Both the position numbers and the translations under genes were made by a program. Under the pieces are notes generated by a model that was not told the DNA's origin, did not search any database, and saw nothing but the letters and a program-made list of their open reading frames with translations. DNA of 64,000 nucleotides, taken from contig JOAZ01000019.1 in assembly GCA_000720535.1 (NCBI GenBank), positions 1 through 64,000 on the forward strand, written 5' to 3'. Below, piece by piece: positions 51,178-59,959 of this stretch. Every line of letters starts with the position of its first letter. Position 1 is the stretch's first letter. Source of the DNA: Streptomyces halstedii. Lineage in GTDB: Bacteria > Actinomycetota > Actinomycetes > Streptomycetales > Streptomycetaceae.

Positions 51178-52188
51178 ATGGAACTGGACGTGGACGGACG
51201 AGCCGTACGGCTGTCCAACCCGGACAAGGTGTACTTCCCGGATATGGGCTACACCAAGAAGGACGTGGCCGACTACTTCCTGGCCGTCGGGCCCGGCATC
51301 CTCCGCGCCCTGCGGGAGCGCCCGACCACCCTCCAGCGGTTCGTGGACGGGGTCGGGGGCGAGTTCTTCTACCAGAAGCGCGCGCCGAAGAACCTCCCCG
51401 ACTGGACGCCCACCGCCCGCATCGAGTTCCCCAGCGGCCGGCACGCCGACGAGATGTGCCCCACCGAGCTGGGCGCCGTCCTGTGGGCGGCCAACCTCGG
51501 CACCCTGACCTTCCATCCCTGGCCGGTCCGCAGGGCCGACACCGACCACCCCGACGAGCTGCGTCTCGACCTCGACCCGCAGCCCGGCACGGACTACGCC
51601 GACGCGGTGCGCGCCGCCCGCGAACTGCGCGCCGTCCTGGACGACCACGGGCTGCGCGGCTGGCCCAAGACGTCCGGCGGACGCGGCATCCACGTCTTCG
51701 TCCCCCTGGTGCCCGAGTGGACCTTCACGCAGGTCCGGCGGGCCGCCATCGCCGCCGGGCGCGAGCTGGAGCGCCGGATGCCGGACCGGGTGACCACCGC
51801 CTGGTGGAAGGAGGAGCGCGGCGAACGGATCTTCGTGGACTACAACCAGACGGCCCGCGACCGCACCATCGCCTCCGCCTACTCCGTACGCCCCTTCCCG
51901 CACGCCCCCGTCTCCGCGCCGCTGCGCTGGGACGAGCTCGACGACGCCGAGCCCCGCGACTTCGACATCCGGACGATGCCGGGGCGGTACGCGGAGGTGG
52001 GCGACCTGCACGCCGACATGGACGAGCACGCCTTCCGGCTCGACACCCTGCTGGAGCTCGCCCGGCGCGACGAGCGTGAACACGAGCTCGGCGACCTGCC
52101 CTACCCCCCGGACCACCCCAAGATGCCGGGCGAGCCCAAGCGCGTCCAGCCCAGCCGCGCCAGGAACGACGACAGCGGGGCGGCATGA
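51178..52188 (+). CDS. LigD-type polymerase/primase (AEP) domain protein
   Basis: 336 aa from the ATG at 51178, RBS GGAGCAGGAGCAG. Archaeo-eukaryotic primase fold: NLGTLTFHPWPVRRADTDHP (catalytic His113), ELRLDLDPQPGTDY with Asp131 and Asp133, KTSGGRGIHVFVPLVPEWTF, and RIFVDYNQTARDRTIASAYS. It fills DNA gaps with nucleotides during non-homologous end joining. No Ku gene is seen in the window. Its stop overlaps the next membrane protein gene. Confidence 0.92.
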   Translation: MELDVDGRAVRLSNPDKVYFPDMGYTKKDVADYFLAVGPGILRALRERPTTLQRFVDGVGGEFFYQKRAPKNLPDWTPTARIEFPSGRHADEMCPTELGAVLWAANLGTLTFHPWPVRRADTDHPDELRLDLDPQPGTDYADAVRAARELRAVLDDHGLRGWPKTSGGRGIHVFVPLVPEWTFTQVRRAAIAAGRELERRMPDRVTTAWWKEERGERIFVDYNQTARDRTIASAYSVRPFPHAPVSAPLRWDELDDAEPRDFDIRTMPGRYAEVGDLHADMDEHAFRLDTLLELARRDEREHELGDLPYPPDHPKMPGEPKRVQPSRARNDDSGAA

Positions 52189-53363
52189 GCGAGGAGCCTG
52201 CCGAGGACCCCGCCAAGGAACGTGCCGAGGAGCCCGCCGAGGAGCCCGCCAGGGGCCCCGACGAGGACCCGGCCCGGGAGCCCGCCGAACGCCACGCCGA
52301 CGGGCAGCGGGCCCACGGGGCGCACGGCAGGCCGCCGACCCGGCGCGAGAAGTGGGAGACGTACAAGAAGTCCCCCTACGTCCCGGCCGTGGTCCTCCTC
52401 TTCATCCTGGCCGCCGCGGCCGGGCTCTTCGCGGGCTCGTACACCTACGCCATGGCCAACCCCACCCCGCACCGGATCCCGGCCGCCGTCGTCGAAGGTC
52501 CCAGGACGCCCTACGCCGAGCCGTTCGTCGCGGGGATGGAGAAGGCGCTCGACGCCTCCCTCGAACTCCACCGCTACCCGGACCGCGCGCGGGCACGGGC
52601 GGCGTTGGAGGAGCAGAAGGTCTTCGTCATCCTGCGCGGCGACGGCGGCGACGGCGTGGTGATGGAACTGGCCGCGGCCTCCGGGGCCACCGTCGCCCAA
52701 CTCCTCGGCGAGACCGGGGTGAAGGTCGCCCGCCAGATCGGCGCCCCCCTGACCGTCACGGACGTCAAGCCGCTCCAGAAGGGCGACCCGCGCGGCCTCG
52801 CCCTGTTCTACATCTCGCTCGCCGCCGTCATCATCGGCTTCGTCGGCGCGATCCAGCTCAGCGTGCACGCCCGCGCGCTGCTCCCGCTGGAGCGGATCCT
52901 GTTCACCCTGGCCTACGCCCTGCTCGGCGGGTTCGCCATCGCGGCCGTCGTGGACTGGGGGCTCGGCGCGCTCCATCTGCCGTTCGTCCAGTCCTGGCTG
53001 ATCCTGGCGTTCACGATGTTCACCTCCGGCATGGTCTTCACCATGTTCAACACCCTCATCGGCCGCTGGGCGATGATCCCGACCTGGGGCGTCATGGTGC
53101 TGCTCGGCAACCCCTCCTCCGGCGGCGCGGTGTCCTGGCCGCTGCTGCCCTCGCTGCTCGGGCACATCGGCCGCTGGCTGCCGCCGGGTGCCTCGGTCAA
53201 CGCCCAGCACACGGCGGTCTACTACCAGGGGCACCAGTACGTCTTCCCCTATCTGGTGCTGGGGGTCTGGTCGCTGGTCTCCTGCACGGTCTTCTGGGTG
53301 TGGCGCCACCGGCACCCCGGAGGCCGTGACCACATGCCGGAGCATGCGGCCACGGCCTCCTGA
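52185..53363 (+). CDS. ABC-2/YhgE-like membrane protein
   Basis: 392 aa, ATGA overlap with the polymerase gene. A Glu/Pro/Ala repeat N-terminus (about 1-50) is followed by a TM helix (VPAVVLLFILAAAAGLFAGS), an outside domain of about 110 residues (HRIPAAVVEGPRTPYAEPFV), and then five more TM helices including LALFYISLAAVIIGFVGAIQ and TLAYALLGGFAIAAVVDWGL. This is the layout of DUF3533/YhgE-like permeases. Substrate unknown; link to DNA repair probably only co-transcription. Confidence 0.75.
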   Translation: MSEEPAEDPAKERAEEPAEEPARGPDEDPAREPAERHADGQRAHGAHGRPPTRREKWETYKKSPYVPAVVLLFILAAAAGLFAGSYTYAMANPTPHRIPAAVVEGPRTPYAEPFVAGMEKALDASLELHRYPDRARARAALEEQKVFVILRGDGGDGVVMELAAASGATVAQLLGETGVKVARQIGAPLTVTDVKPLQKGDPRGLALFYISLAAVIIGFVGAIQLSVHARALLPLERILFTLAYALLGGFAIAAVVDWGLGALHLPFVQSWLILAFTMFTSGMVFTMFNTLIGRWAMIPTWGVMVLLGNPSSGGAVSWPLLPSLLGHIGRWLPPGASVNAQHTAVYYQGHQYVFPYLVLGVWSLVSCTVFWVWRHRHPGGRDHMPEHAATAS

Positions 53364-53373
53364 CTGCTTGGGG

Positions 53374-55608
53374 TCACAGTTCCCTGACGCGGATGTCCCG
53401 GTAGGAGATCACGTCCGACGTGCTGTGGACCTGGAGCCCGATGTAACCGGAGGCGTAGCGCCTGCCGTCGGTGCCCGGGTCGTCGCCGCGCGGCGGCTCG
53501 AAGGCCTGACCGCCCTTGTTGTCGAACTCGTTGATCAGGACACCGTTGCGGTAGACCTCGTAGTGCTGGTCCACGACCCGGATCTCGTAGTCGTTCCAGG
53601 TGCCCTTGGGGGTGACCCCGGCGCCGCCGAGGCCCACCCGGTCGAAGCCGTAGACCGACCCCGTCTTGTACATGTCGCCGTCCGGCCGGTCGTTGACCTG
53701 GATCTCATGGCCGTACTTGATGGCGACCCACTCCGGGCTCGGCTCCTCCGGGTGGTCGTGGACGTACGGGAAGCGGACGAAGACCCCGCCGTTGGCGTTG
53801 CCGGTGCCGGGGGCGTCGTCCCGCCACTGGAGCTTCAGCGAGAAGTCCCCGTACTGACGGGCCGGGAACCACAGCATGCCCATGCCGTCCACGGTGGTCG
53901 AGCTGGTGATCGAGCCCTCCTCCTCGTTCAGGGAGAACCGCCCGCCGCCGACCTGTTCCCACGTGGCGAGGGAGCCGGCCGTGCCGTCGAAGAGCTTGCG
54001 GTAGCCCTCGTCCTGGCCCGGCTTGCCGATGCCGGACTGCTTGGCCGCCTGGTAGATCTTCTTGTGCTCGCGCTTGTCGATGACCCCGTCGGCGAGCAGC
54101 TTGTCCAGGACGGTGTCGACGTGCTTGAGGAACAGGGCGTGCGAGGACCAGTCCTTCTCGTCCTCGATCAGCTCGTTGACGGTGCAGCGGTTGCCGGTGA
54201 GCCGGTTGGGCACCCCGGTGTCGACGGTGCCGACGATCACCGTGCGGCGCTCGTCGAACTCCGGGCAGTTGGGCGCCGGGACGCCGCCGCTGGTGGCGAC
54301 GGTGAAGGACGCCCGCCTGGCCTCGGAGGTGTTGCCCGCCTTGTCCGTCGCCCGGTGGGCGACGGTGTGGTGGCCGACCCGGTCGACGATCACCGGCGTG
54401 GTGTACGCCAGGTACGGGCCGCCGTCCAGGGAGTACTCGATCCTGTCCACCCCGGAGTCGTCGTCGGTCGCGGTGACGGTGGCCTTGGCGCTGGTGATGT
54501 AGGCGCCGTCCGAGTTCTTGTCACCGGTGACCTTCAGCGAGGTCTCCGGCGGCGTCTTGTCCCGCGACGGGGGCTCGACGACGGTGAACTCCACCGCCTT
54601 CTCGGCCGCCGCGTTGCCGGCCCGGTCGGTGGCCCGGTAGCGGACGGTGTGGACGCCCACCTCGTGCACCATCACCGGCGCGGTGTACGGCTGCCAGACG
54701 CCGTCCTCCCCGAGGGCGTACTCGATGGAGTTGACCCCTGAGCCGGTGTCGGACGCGGTCACGGTGACCGTCGCCATGCCCAGGTAGGCCCCCGCGTCGT
54801 CCTGTTCGCCCGAGACGGTCGCCGAGGTCTCCGGCGGGGTCTCGTCGTCGGTGGGCGGCGCGGCGACCGCGAAGGCCACGGACTTCTCCTCCGCCGCGTT
54901 TCCGGCCTTGTCGGTGGCCCGGTAGCGGAGCGTGTGCGTGCCGACCTCGTCCACCACGACGGGCGCGGTGTACGGCTGCCACTCGCCGTCCTCCCCGAGG
55001 GCGTACTCGACGGTGTCCACGCCCGAACCGGCGTCGGTCGCCGCCACGGTGACGGTCGCCTGGCCGATGTACGCGCCGTCGGCGTCCTGGTCGCCGTCCA
55101 CCGTCGCCGAGGTCTCGGGGGCGGTGGTGTCCTCACCGCCGCCGCCGTCCTCGGTGACGGTCAGGACGCCCTGCATGGCGAGGTGGCCGGGGATCGTGCA
55201 GTGGTAGAAGTACCTGCCCGGTGTCAGGGTGACCTCGACGCTGTGCCTGCCGCCCTCGCTGTCACCGGGGTTGGCCAGGATGTTGACCTGGACGTCGTTG
55301 TTGTACTCCGGGTCCGAGACGCTGAAGGTCAGCGTGTGCGGCATGCTCGTGGTGTTGCCGGTGGCCTCGCTGTTCTCGAAGACGAGGGTCGCGGCGCCGG
55401 CCACCGCCGTGGTGGGAGCCGTCAGATAGCGGTCGATGGCATCGCCCGCCGTCCACGTGAGGACCTGCTCGGCCGCCTTCGCGGAGCCGCCCTTTCCGTA
55501 CGCGGCCGTCGAGGTGAGACCGAGGACCATCAGGAACGAGCCGAGCAGGGCGAGCCACCACCGGGCGGGCCCGTAGCGCCGACGCGCGAGGAGTGAAGGG
55601 TGTCTCAC
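53374..55608 (-). CDS. Secreted cupredoxin, Ig-like repeat and DUF1080 protein
   Basis: 744 aa from a GTG that overlaps the upstream stop (GTGA). Signal peptide about 1-45. A cupredoxin domain (about 46-155) keeps the type-1 copper ligands His91, Cys137, His142 and Met145 (YFYHCTIPGHLAMQG). Three Ig/OmpL47-type repeats of 95 residues follow (about 163-440). A Cys-bearing helical linker (450-535) leads to a DUF1080/3-keto-glycoside-hydrolase-like domain (about 536-744; ANGGVFVRFPYV, GTWNDYEIRVVDQHYEVYRN). The electron-carrier plus keto-sugar domain fits the neighbour's sugar dehydrogenase. Confidence 0.82.
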   Translation of the reverse strand: MRHPSLLARRRYGPARWWLALLGSFLMVLGLTSTAAYGKGGSAKAAEQVLTWTAGDAIDRYLTAPTTAVAGAATLVFENSEATGNTTSMPHTLTFSVSDPEYNNDVQVNILANPGDSEGGRHSVEVTLTPGRYFYHCTIPGHLAMQGVLTVTEDGGGGEDTTAPETSATVDGDQDADGAYIGQATVTVAATDAGSGVDTVEYALGEDGEWQPYTAPVVVDEVGTHTLRYRATDKAGNAAEEKSVAFAVAAPPTDDETPPETSATVSGEQDDAGAYLGMATVTVTASDTGSGVNSIEYALGEDGVWQPYTAPVMVHEVGVHTVRYRATDRAGNAAAEKAVEFTVVEPPSRDKTPPETSLKVTGDKNSDGAYITSAKATVTATDDDSGVDRIEYSLDGGPYLAYTTPVIVDRVGHHTVAHRATDKAGNTSEARRASFTVATSGGVPAPNCPEFDERRTVIVGTVDTGVPNRLTGNRCTVNELIEDEKDWSSHALFLKHVDTVLDKLLADGVIDKREHKKIYQAAKQSGIGKPGQDEGYRKLFDGTAGSLATWEQVGGGRFSLNEEEGSITSSTTVDGMGMLWFPARQYGDFSLKLQWRDDAPGTGNANGGVFVRFPYVHDHPEEPSPEWVAIKYGHEIQVNDRPDGDMYKTGSVYGFDRVGLGGAGVTPKGTWNDYEIRVVDQHYEVYRNGVLINEFDNKGGQAFEPPRGDDPGTDGRRYASGYIGLQVHSTSDVISYRDIRVREL
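54289..55122 (-). repeat. Three 95-codon repeats within the cupredoxin-DUF1080 gene
   Basis: The units start at about residues 163, 258 and 353 of the protein, each holding ETS, GAY, TATDxxSGVxxIEYxLxxG, YTxPVxVxxVGxHTxxYRATD and KAGN. DNA identity is high between the first two, so the copy number may vary in related strains. Confidence 0.75.
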
Positions 55609-58103
55609 TGCGCTTCCGCCTTCCTGGCCAGGTCGGCGGCGGCCGGGGTCGGGCCGCCGCCCGTGTAGGTCACGCGCCACAGCGCGGACTTGGAGTCGGA
55701 GGTGAAGAAGCCGCGCCCGTAGTCCTGGACGTAGAGCGAACCGTCCGGGGCGAACTTCCAGTCCATCAGGTTGCGGATGCCGTCCGCGCCCACCGGGATG
55801 ATCTTCCGCAGCGACTCGGCGTGCACGGGCAGACCGCCCTTGCCGGCCGTCTTCGGATCGGTGAGCACCGCGTGGCGCGGCTGGGTGTCGTCGTAGAAGT
55901 CGCCGACGAACCACTTGCCGTCCCAGTACGCGGGCCACTTGGCGGTGCTGTCGCTGTCCGCGTCGTAGCGGTAGACAGGGCCGTTCATGGTGGCCTGGCC
56001 GCCGCCCTTGAGCCAGGGCAGCAGTTCCTTCTGCTCGTCCGTCTTGTAGCTCGGGACGCCGTTCGCGTCCCGCGGGTAGTCCACGCCGCCGCCCTGGGGC
56101 GAGTACCAGATGGTGTTGCCGGTCACCGGCGGGAGCTTGACCAGGCCGTCGTTGTTCGGCGACTCGTTCCTCGGCGCGTCGCAGTCGTACCAGCCCAGCG
56201 GCTTCTTCGGGTCGGGCAGGTTGCGGTCGCGGTAGGGCTGCTTGTTGCCCATGCAGTACGGCCAGCCCTGGTTGCCGGCCTGGGTGATCGCGGCGAACGT
56301 GTCGTACTTGGCGGGCCCCCAGGTGGTGCTGGGCTCGCCGGCGTCCGGGCCGACCCAGCCCGCGTACAGGGTGTCCGTCGCCGGGTCCACGGAGATCCGG
56401 GCCGGGTTGCGCACGCCCATCACGTAGATCTCGCCGCGGGTCTTGCCGCCGCCCTCGTCCGGCTCCTCGCCGGTGAAGAGGTTGCCCTTCGGGAGGGTGT
56501 AGGTGCCGTCGTCCTCGGGGTGGATCCGCAGGATCTTGCCGTTGAGGTTGTTGGTGTTGCCCGCGGTGCGACGGGCGTCCGAGAAGGACACGCCCTTGAA
56601 GTTCGGCTCCGGGTTGTTTCCGGAGTAACCGTCGCTGAACTGGGACGAGTTGTTGTCACCGGTGGCGATGTAGAGGTTGCCCTTGGAGTCCCAGGCCATG
56701 CCGCCGCCCGCGTGGCAGCAGCTGTGGATCTGGACCGGCCAGTCCAGCAGCACCTTCTCGGAGGCCAGGTCCAGCTTGTCCGTGGCGCGGTCGAGGGTGA
56801 AGCGGGAGACCTGACGCACCGCCATGTGCGTGTCACGGTTGATCCGGGAGTGCGGTGTGTAGTGCAGGTACACCCAGCCGTTGGTGGCGAAGTCCGGGTC
56901 CAGCTCGATGCCGAGCAGGCCCTCCTCCACCTTGACCAGCTCGTCGCCGCCGCCCTTGTTGCCGAAGACGTCCAGCGTGCCGACGAGGGTCGACTTCTTC
57001 GTCGTGGGGTCGTAGACGTGGATCTCGCCCTTGCCCCGGCCGATGTCCGGGTCGTTCCAGTCGGTGACCACGGGGACACTGCTGTCCGTGCCGCCGCGCC
57101 CGATGGAGAAGACCCGCCCGTCGTCCGCGGTCACCAGGCCGTGCGGCTCCCCGATCTGGTCGTTCTGCCCCGGCTGGTTGGGCTGGGTGAGGCGTTCGGC
57201 CGTGTAGTTGGAGTCGATGGTGGCCTTGCAGTCGGCCTGTGAGGTACGGCTCGTCCAGGCCAGGGCGCCGCGCAGGTGGTCGCGGAAGTCGGTCTCGGCG
57301 AAGCTCGCGGCCGTACCGCCCATGGCCGTGTAGAAGGACCGGCCGCCGTCGTAGTCACGGCACCAGGAGACCGGGTGGTCCCAGCCGTTGGCACTCTTCC
57401 CCGGGCTGTAGGTGAGTTCGCGGACCCGGGCCACGGTGTGCACGTCCCCGGACGGGTTCTCCTTCCAGTTCAGCCAGGTGTCGGGGCGCTTCCACTCCAG
57501 CGGCAGGTTCTTCGTCGCCGGGTGGAGCCGGTCGCCGACCTCCACCGTGGCGCGCTGGACGGCCGTCGGGCTGTCCGCCGCCGGACGCGCCCCCACCAGA
57601 CCGGTGAACCAGTCGGAGTACGGCTCGGTGCGCGCCGCGTCGTGGATCCCGAGGAAGCCGCCACCGGCCTCCATGTACGCCTCCAGGCCCGCCTCCTGCT
57701 CCGGGTCCAGGACGTCACCGCCGCCGGTGAGGAAGACGACCGCGTTGAACGTGCCGAGCCTCTTGCCGTTGGTGAAGACCGCCGGGTCGTCCGTGGCGAC
57801 GGTCTTGAAACGTCCCTCGGCCGGGCCGCTGAGCCCGATCTTCTCGATGGCGGCGATGCCCGCGTCCACGGTGGGCGGTTCCTCGCCCGCCGAGGCGTGG
57901 AAGACGAGCACCTTCACGTTCTCCCCGCCCGGCGGCGTGGGCAGGGACAACGTTGTCGCCACCCGTTCCTTCAGCCCGGGGTCCGGATACGGCCTGGCGC
58001 TGGCGGCGTTGCCGCCCAGCAGGGACGCGGTCAGTGCTCCTACGGCCACGGCCGATGCGAGGCCGCGTCGTGATCTGGACCTGTGATGCGGTGTGCGCTG
58101 CAT
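55605..58103 (-). CDS. Secreted ThuA plus PQQ-type sugar dehydrogenase fusion
   Basis: 832 aa from the ATG at 58103, with AAGGAGG 13 bases upstream. Signal peptide about 1-36. ThuA-like domain about 62-285 (NVKVLVFHASAGEEP; GGGFLGIHDAARTEPYSDWF). From about 310 a glucose/sorbosone dehydrogenase-type beta-propeller: GLLGIELDPDFATNGWVYLH, IHSCCHAGGGMAWDSKGNLY, GKILRIHPEDDG, GVRNPARISVDP, FVGDFYDD. ThuA relatives act in 3-keto-disaccharide metabolism, and PQQ propellers oxidise sugars. It is coupled to the cupredoxin-DUF1080 gene and divergent from a laccase. Confidence 0.85.
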   Translation of the reverse strand: MQRTPHHRSRSRRGLASAVAVGALTASLLGGNAASARPYPDPGLKERVATTLSLPTPPGGENVKVLVFHASAGEEPPTVDAGIAAIEKIGLSGPAEGRFKTVATDDPAVFTNGKRLGTFNAVVFLTGGGDVLDPEQEAGLEAYMEAGGGFLGIHDAARTEPYSDWFTGLVGARPAADSPTAVQRATVEVGDRLHPATKNLPLEWKRPDTWLNWKENPSGDVHTVARVRELTYSPGKSANGWDHPVSWCRDYDGGRSFYTAMGGTAASFAETDFRDHLRGALAWTSRTSQADCKATIDSNYTAERLTQPNQPGQNDQIGEPHGLVTADDGRVFSIGRGGTDSSVPVVTDWNDPDIGRGKGEIHVYDPTTKKSTLVGTLDVFGNKGGGDELVKVEEGLLGIELDPDFATNGWVYLHYTPHSRINRDTHMAVRQVSRFTLDRATDKLDLASEKVLLDWPVQIHSCCHAGGGMAWDSKGNLYIATGDNNSSQFSDGYSGNNPEPNFKGVSFSDARRTAGNTNNLNGKILRIHPEDDGTYTLPKGNLFTGEEPDEGGGKTRGEIYVMGVRNPARISVDPATDTLYAGWVGPDAGEPSTTWGPAKYDTFAAITQAGNQGWPYCMGNKQPYRDRNLPDPKKPLGWYDCDAPRNESPNNDGLVKLPPVTGNTIWYSPQGGGVDYPRDANGVPSYKTDEQKELLPWLKGGGQATMNGPVYRYDADSDSTAKWPAYWDGKWFVGDFYDDTQPRHAVLTDPKTAGKGGLPVHAESLRKIIPVGADGIRNLMDWKFAPDGSLYVQDYGRGFFTSDSKSALWRVTYTGGGPTPAAADLARKAEAQ

Positions 58104-58325
58104 GTGGTCACCCACCCCTCCTTGGTCGCTTCCTTGCGTCACGGCGCCTTCGTACTCACTGCGACAGCGCTCGAAGCTAGACCTCTTTTCGTGGCGCGCC
58201 AATAGGTACGGCAGCAATCCGACGAACTTTGTCCTGAGTGTGGATAAACGAAGATCACCCGGTTACGGTGTGGGCCGTCCCGAGCAAGGCCCGTCAGTTT
58301 CCGTAGCACAGTGGGGAGTTCGACC

Positions 58326-59327
58326 ATGGACCGAAGGACCTTCAACCGGCGGATGCTGGTGGGCGGCGGTGTGGCGGCGGCGACCGGGGTGACATCGATG
58401 TCGCTCGGCGCGGTCCAGGCCACCGACGCCCAGGCCGCCGTGGCCGACCCGCCGAAGACCGCGCCCGCGGGCGGTGCGGTACGCCATCTCAAGCTGTACG
58501 CAGAGAAACTGGCGGGCGGTCAGCTCGGCTACGGCCTGGAGAAGGGCAAGGCGTCGGTCCCCGGACCCCTCATCGAGATCAACGAGGGCGACACGCTCCA
58601 CATCGAGTTCGAGAACCTCACGGACGGCGACGTGAGCCTCCACGTCCACGGGGTGGACTTCGACATCGCCAGCGACGGCACCCGGATGAACCGGAGTCAC
58701 GTCGAGCCGGGCGGCACCCGCACCTACACCTGGCGCACCCACGCCCCCGGCCGCCGGAAGGACGGCACCTGGCAGGCGGGCAGCGCCGGCTACTGGCACT
58801 ACCACGACCACGTCGTCGGCACCGACCACGGCACCGGCGGCATCCGCCAGGGGCTCTACGGTCCCCTCGTCGTCCGGCGCAAGGGGGACGTCCTGCCGGA
58901 CCGGACGATCACCATCGTCTTCAACGACATGACCATCAACAACAAGCCCGCCGACGCGAGTCCGGACTTCAAGGCGACGGTCGGCGACCGGGTCGAGGTG
59001 GTGATGATCACGCACGGCGAGTACTACCACACCTTCCACATCCACGGGCACCGCTGGGCGGACAACCGCACCGGGCTGCTCACCGGCCCCGACGACCCCA
59101 GCCGGGTGATCGACACCAAGATCTGCGGACCGGCCGACTCCTTCGGCTTCCAGATCATCGCGGGTGAGCACGTGGGAGCCGGCGCGTGGATGTACCACTG
59201 CCATGTACAGAGCCATTCGGACATGGGCATGGCCGGGCTGCTGCTGGTCGCCAAGCCGGACGGCACGGTCCCCGGCTACGACCCGTCGCACCACGCGGCC
59301 GGCGCCGCGGGCTCGCACGCCCACTGA
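58326..59327 (+). CDS. Two-domain small laccase (SLAC-type multicopper oxidase)
   Basis: 333 aa from the ATG at 58326 (RBS GGGGAG); an upstream GTG at 58311 contains the RBS and is less likely. Twin-arginine signal [14 protein letters not shown]. It closely resembles Streptomyces SLAC over its full length. Copper ligands by alignment: trinuclear His106, His108, His160, His162, His238, His240, His291 and His293; type-1 His235, Cys292, His297 and Met302 ([15 protein letters not shown]). It oxidises phenols or other donors and reduces O2 to water, and assembles as a trimer outside the cell. The 222-bp gap to the divergent dehydrogenase gene holds both promoters. Confidence 0.95.
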   Translation: MDRRTFNRRMLVGGGVAAATGVTSMSLGAVQATDAQAAVADPPKTAPAGGAVRHLKLYAEKLAGGQLGYGLEKGKASVPGPLIEINEGDTLHIEFENLTDGDVSLHVHGVDFDIASDGTRMNRSHVEPGGTRTYTWRTHAPGRRKDGTWQAGSAGYWHYHDHVVGTDHGTGGIRQGLYGPLVVRRKGDVLPDRTITIVFNDMTINNKPADASPDFKATVGDRVEVVMITHGEYYHTFHIHGHRWADNRTGLLTGPDDPSRVIDTKICGPADSFGFQIIAGEHVGAGAWMYHCHVQSHSDMGMAGLLLVAKPDGTVPGYDPSHHAAGAAGSHAH

Positions 59328-59335
59328 AGCGGCCC

Positions 59336-59911
59336 TCAGCGCTCCCGGGCGCCCGCGGCCAGGTGGGAGCGCCGGGCCTCCCGGTCGAAGATGCCCAGCA
59401 TGTCGGCCGGGCCGCCGAAGGCGCCCACCGCGTGCGGCAGCATCGTCGGGAACTCCGCCGCCTGCCCGGCCTCCACCCGCAGTCTGCGGTCCCCCAGCAG
59501 CAGCACGACCGTGCCGGAGAGCACGGTGAACCACTCCCGTCCCGGATGGGCCTTGAGGGCCGAGGGGCCCTCCGGGGGCGGGCCGGTCAGCCGCATCCGG
59601 GCCACCGTGACGCCCGGCTCAAGGCGCGGGGTCCACAGGGTCATTCCACGCGCCTGGTCGTGGACGGGCTGGGAGACGACATCGTCCGAGGCCGTCTCGA
59701 CCAGCTGGTCCAGCGAGGTGCCCAGGGCGCGGGCGATCGCCGTGAGCTGGTCGAGCGCGATCCTGCGGTGCCCCGTCTCGATCCGGCTGAGCGTGGAGGC
59801 GCTGAGGTGGCACCGGGCGGCCAGATCGTCGAGCGACCAGCCGTGGGCGGCGCGCAGGGCCCGGACGCGTTTGCGTACGAGGCTGTCGAGACCGCCGGTT
59901 TCTTGCGTCAT
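59336..59911 (-). CDS. XRE-cupin transcriptional regulator
   Basis: 191 aa from the ATG at 59911; an ATG 12 bases upstream is also possible and neither has a strong RBS. Helix-turn-helix at about 10-65 (VRKRVRALRAAHGWSLDDLA; CHLSASTLSRIETGHRRIAL), cupin domain about 105-185 (HPGREWFTVLSGTVVLLLGD; RLRVEAGQAAEFPTMLPHAV). Such proteins sense small molecules through the cupin. It is divergent from the methyltransferase with 48 bp between starts, so it probably controls that gene and itself. Confidence 0.88.
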   Translation of the reverse strand: MTQETGGLDSLVRKRVRALRAAHGWSLDDLAARCHLSASTLSRIETGHRRIALDQLTAIARALGTSLDQLVETASDDVVSQPVHDQARGMTLWTPRLEPGVTVARMRLTGPPPEGPSALKAHPGREWFTVLSGTVVLLLGDRRLRVEAGQAAEFPTMLPHAVGAFGGPADMLGIFDREARRSHLAAGARER

Positions 59912-59959
59912 GAGCAAGAGCATATGCGCTGCCCGCAAAGCCCTCGTACGGTCGGTCGC

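Noticed and set aside
49534-52116. An 860-codon minus-strand frame spanning the ligase region
   Set aside because: It is out of frame with the ligase and polymerase genes, whose motifs are intact in other frames; its Val/Gly-rich end is the complement of the Pro-rich tail.
58229-58257. Possible promoter hexamers upstream of the laccase
   Set aside because: TTGTCC is present but no acceptable -10 lies at the right spacing, so no promoter was called.
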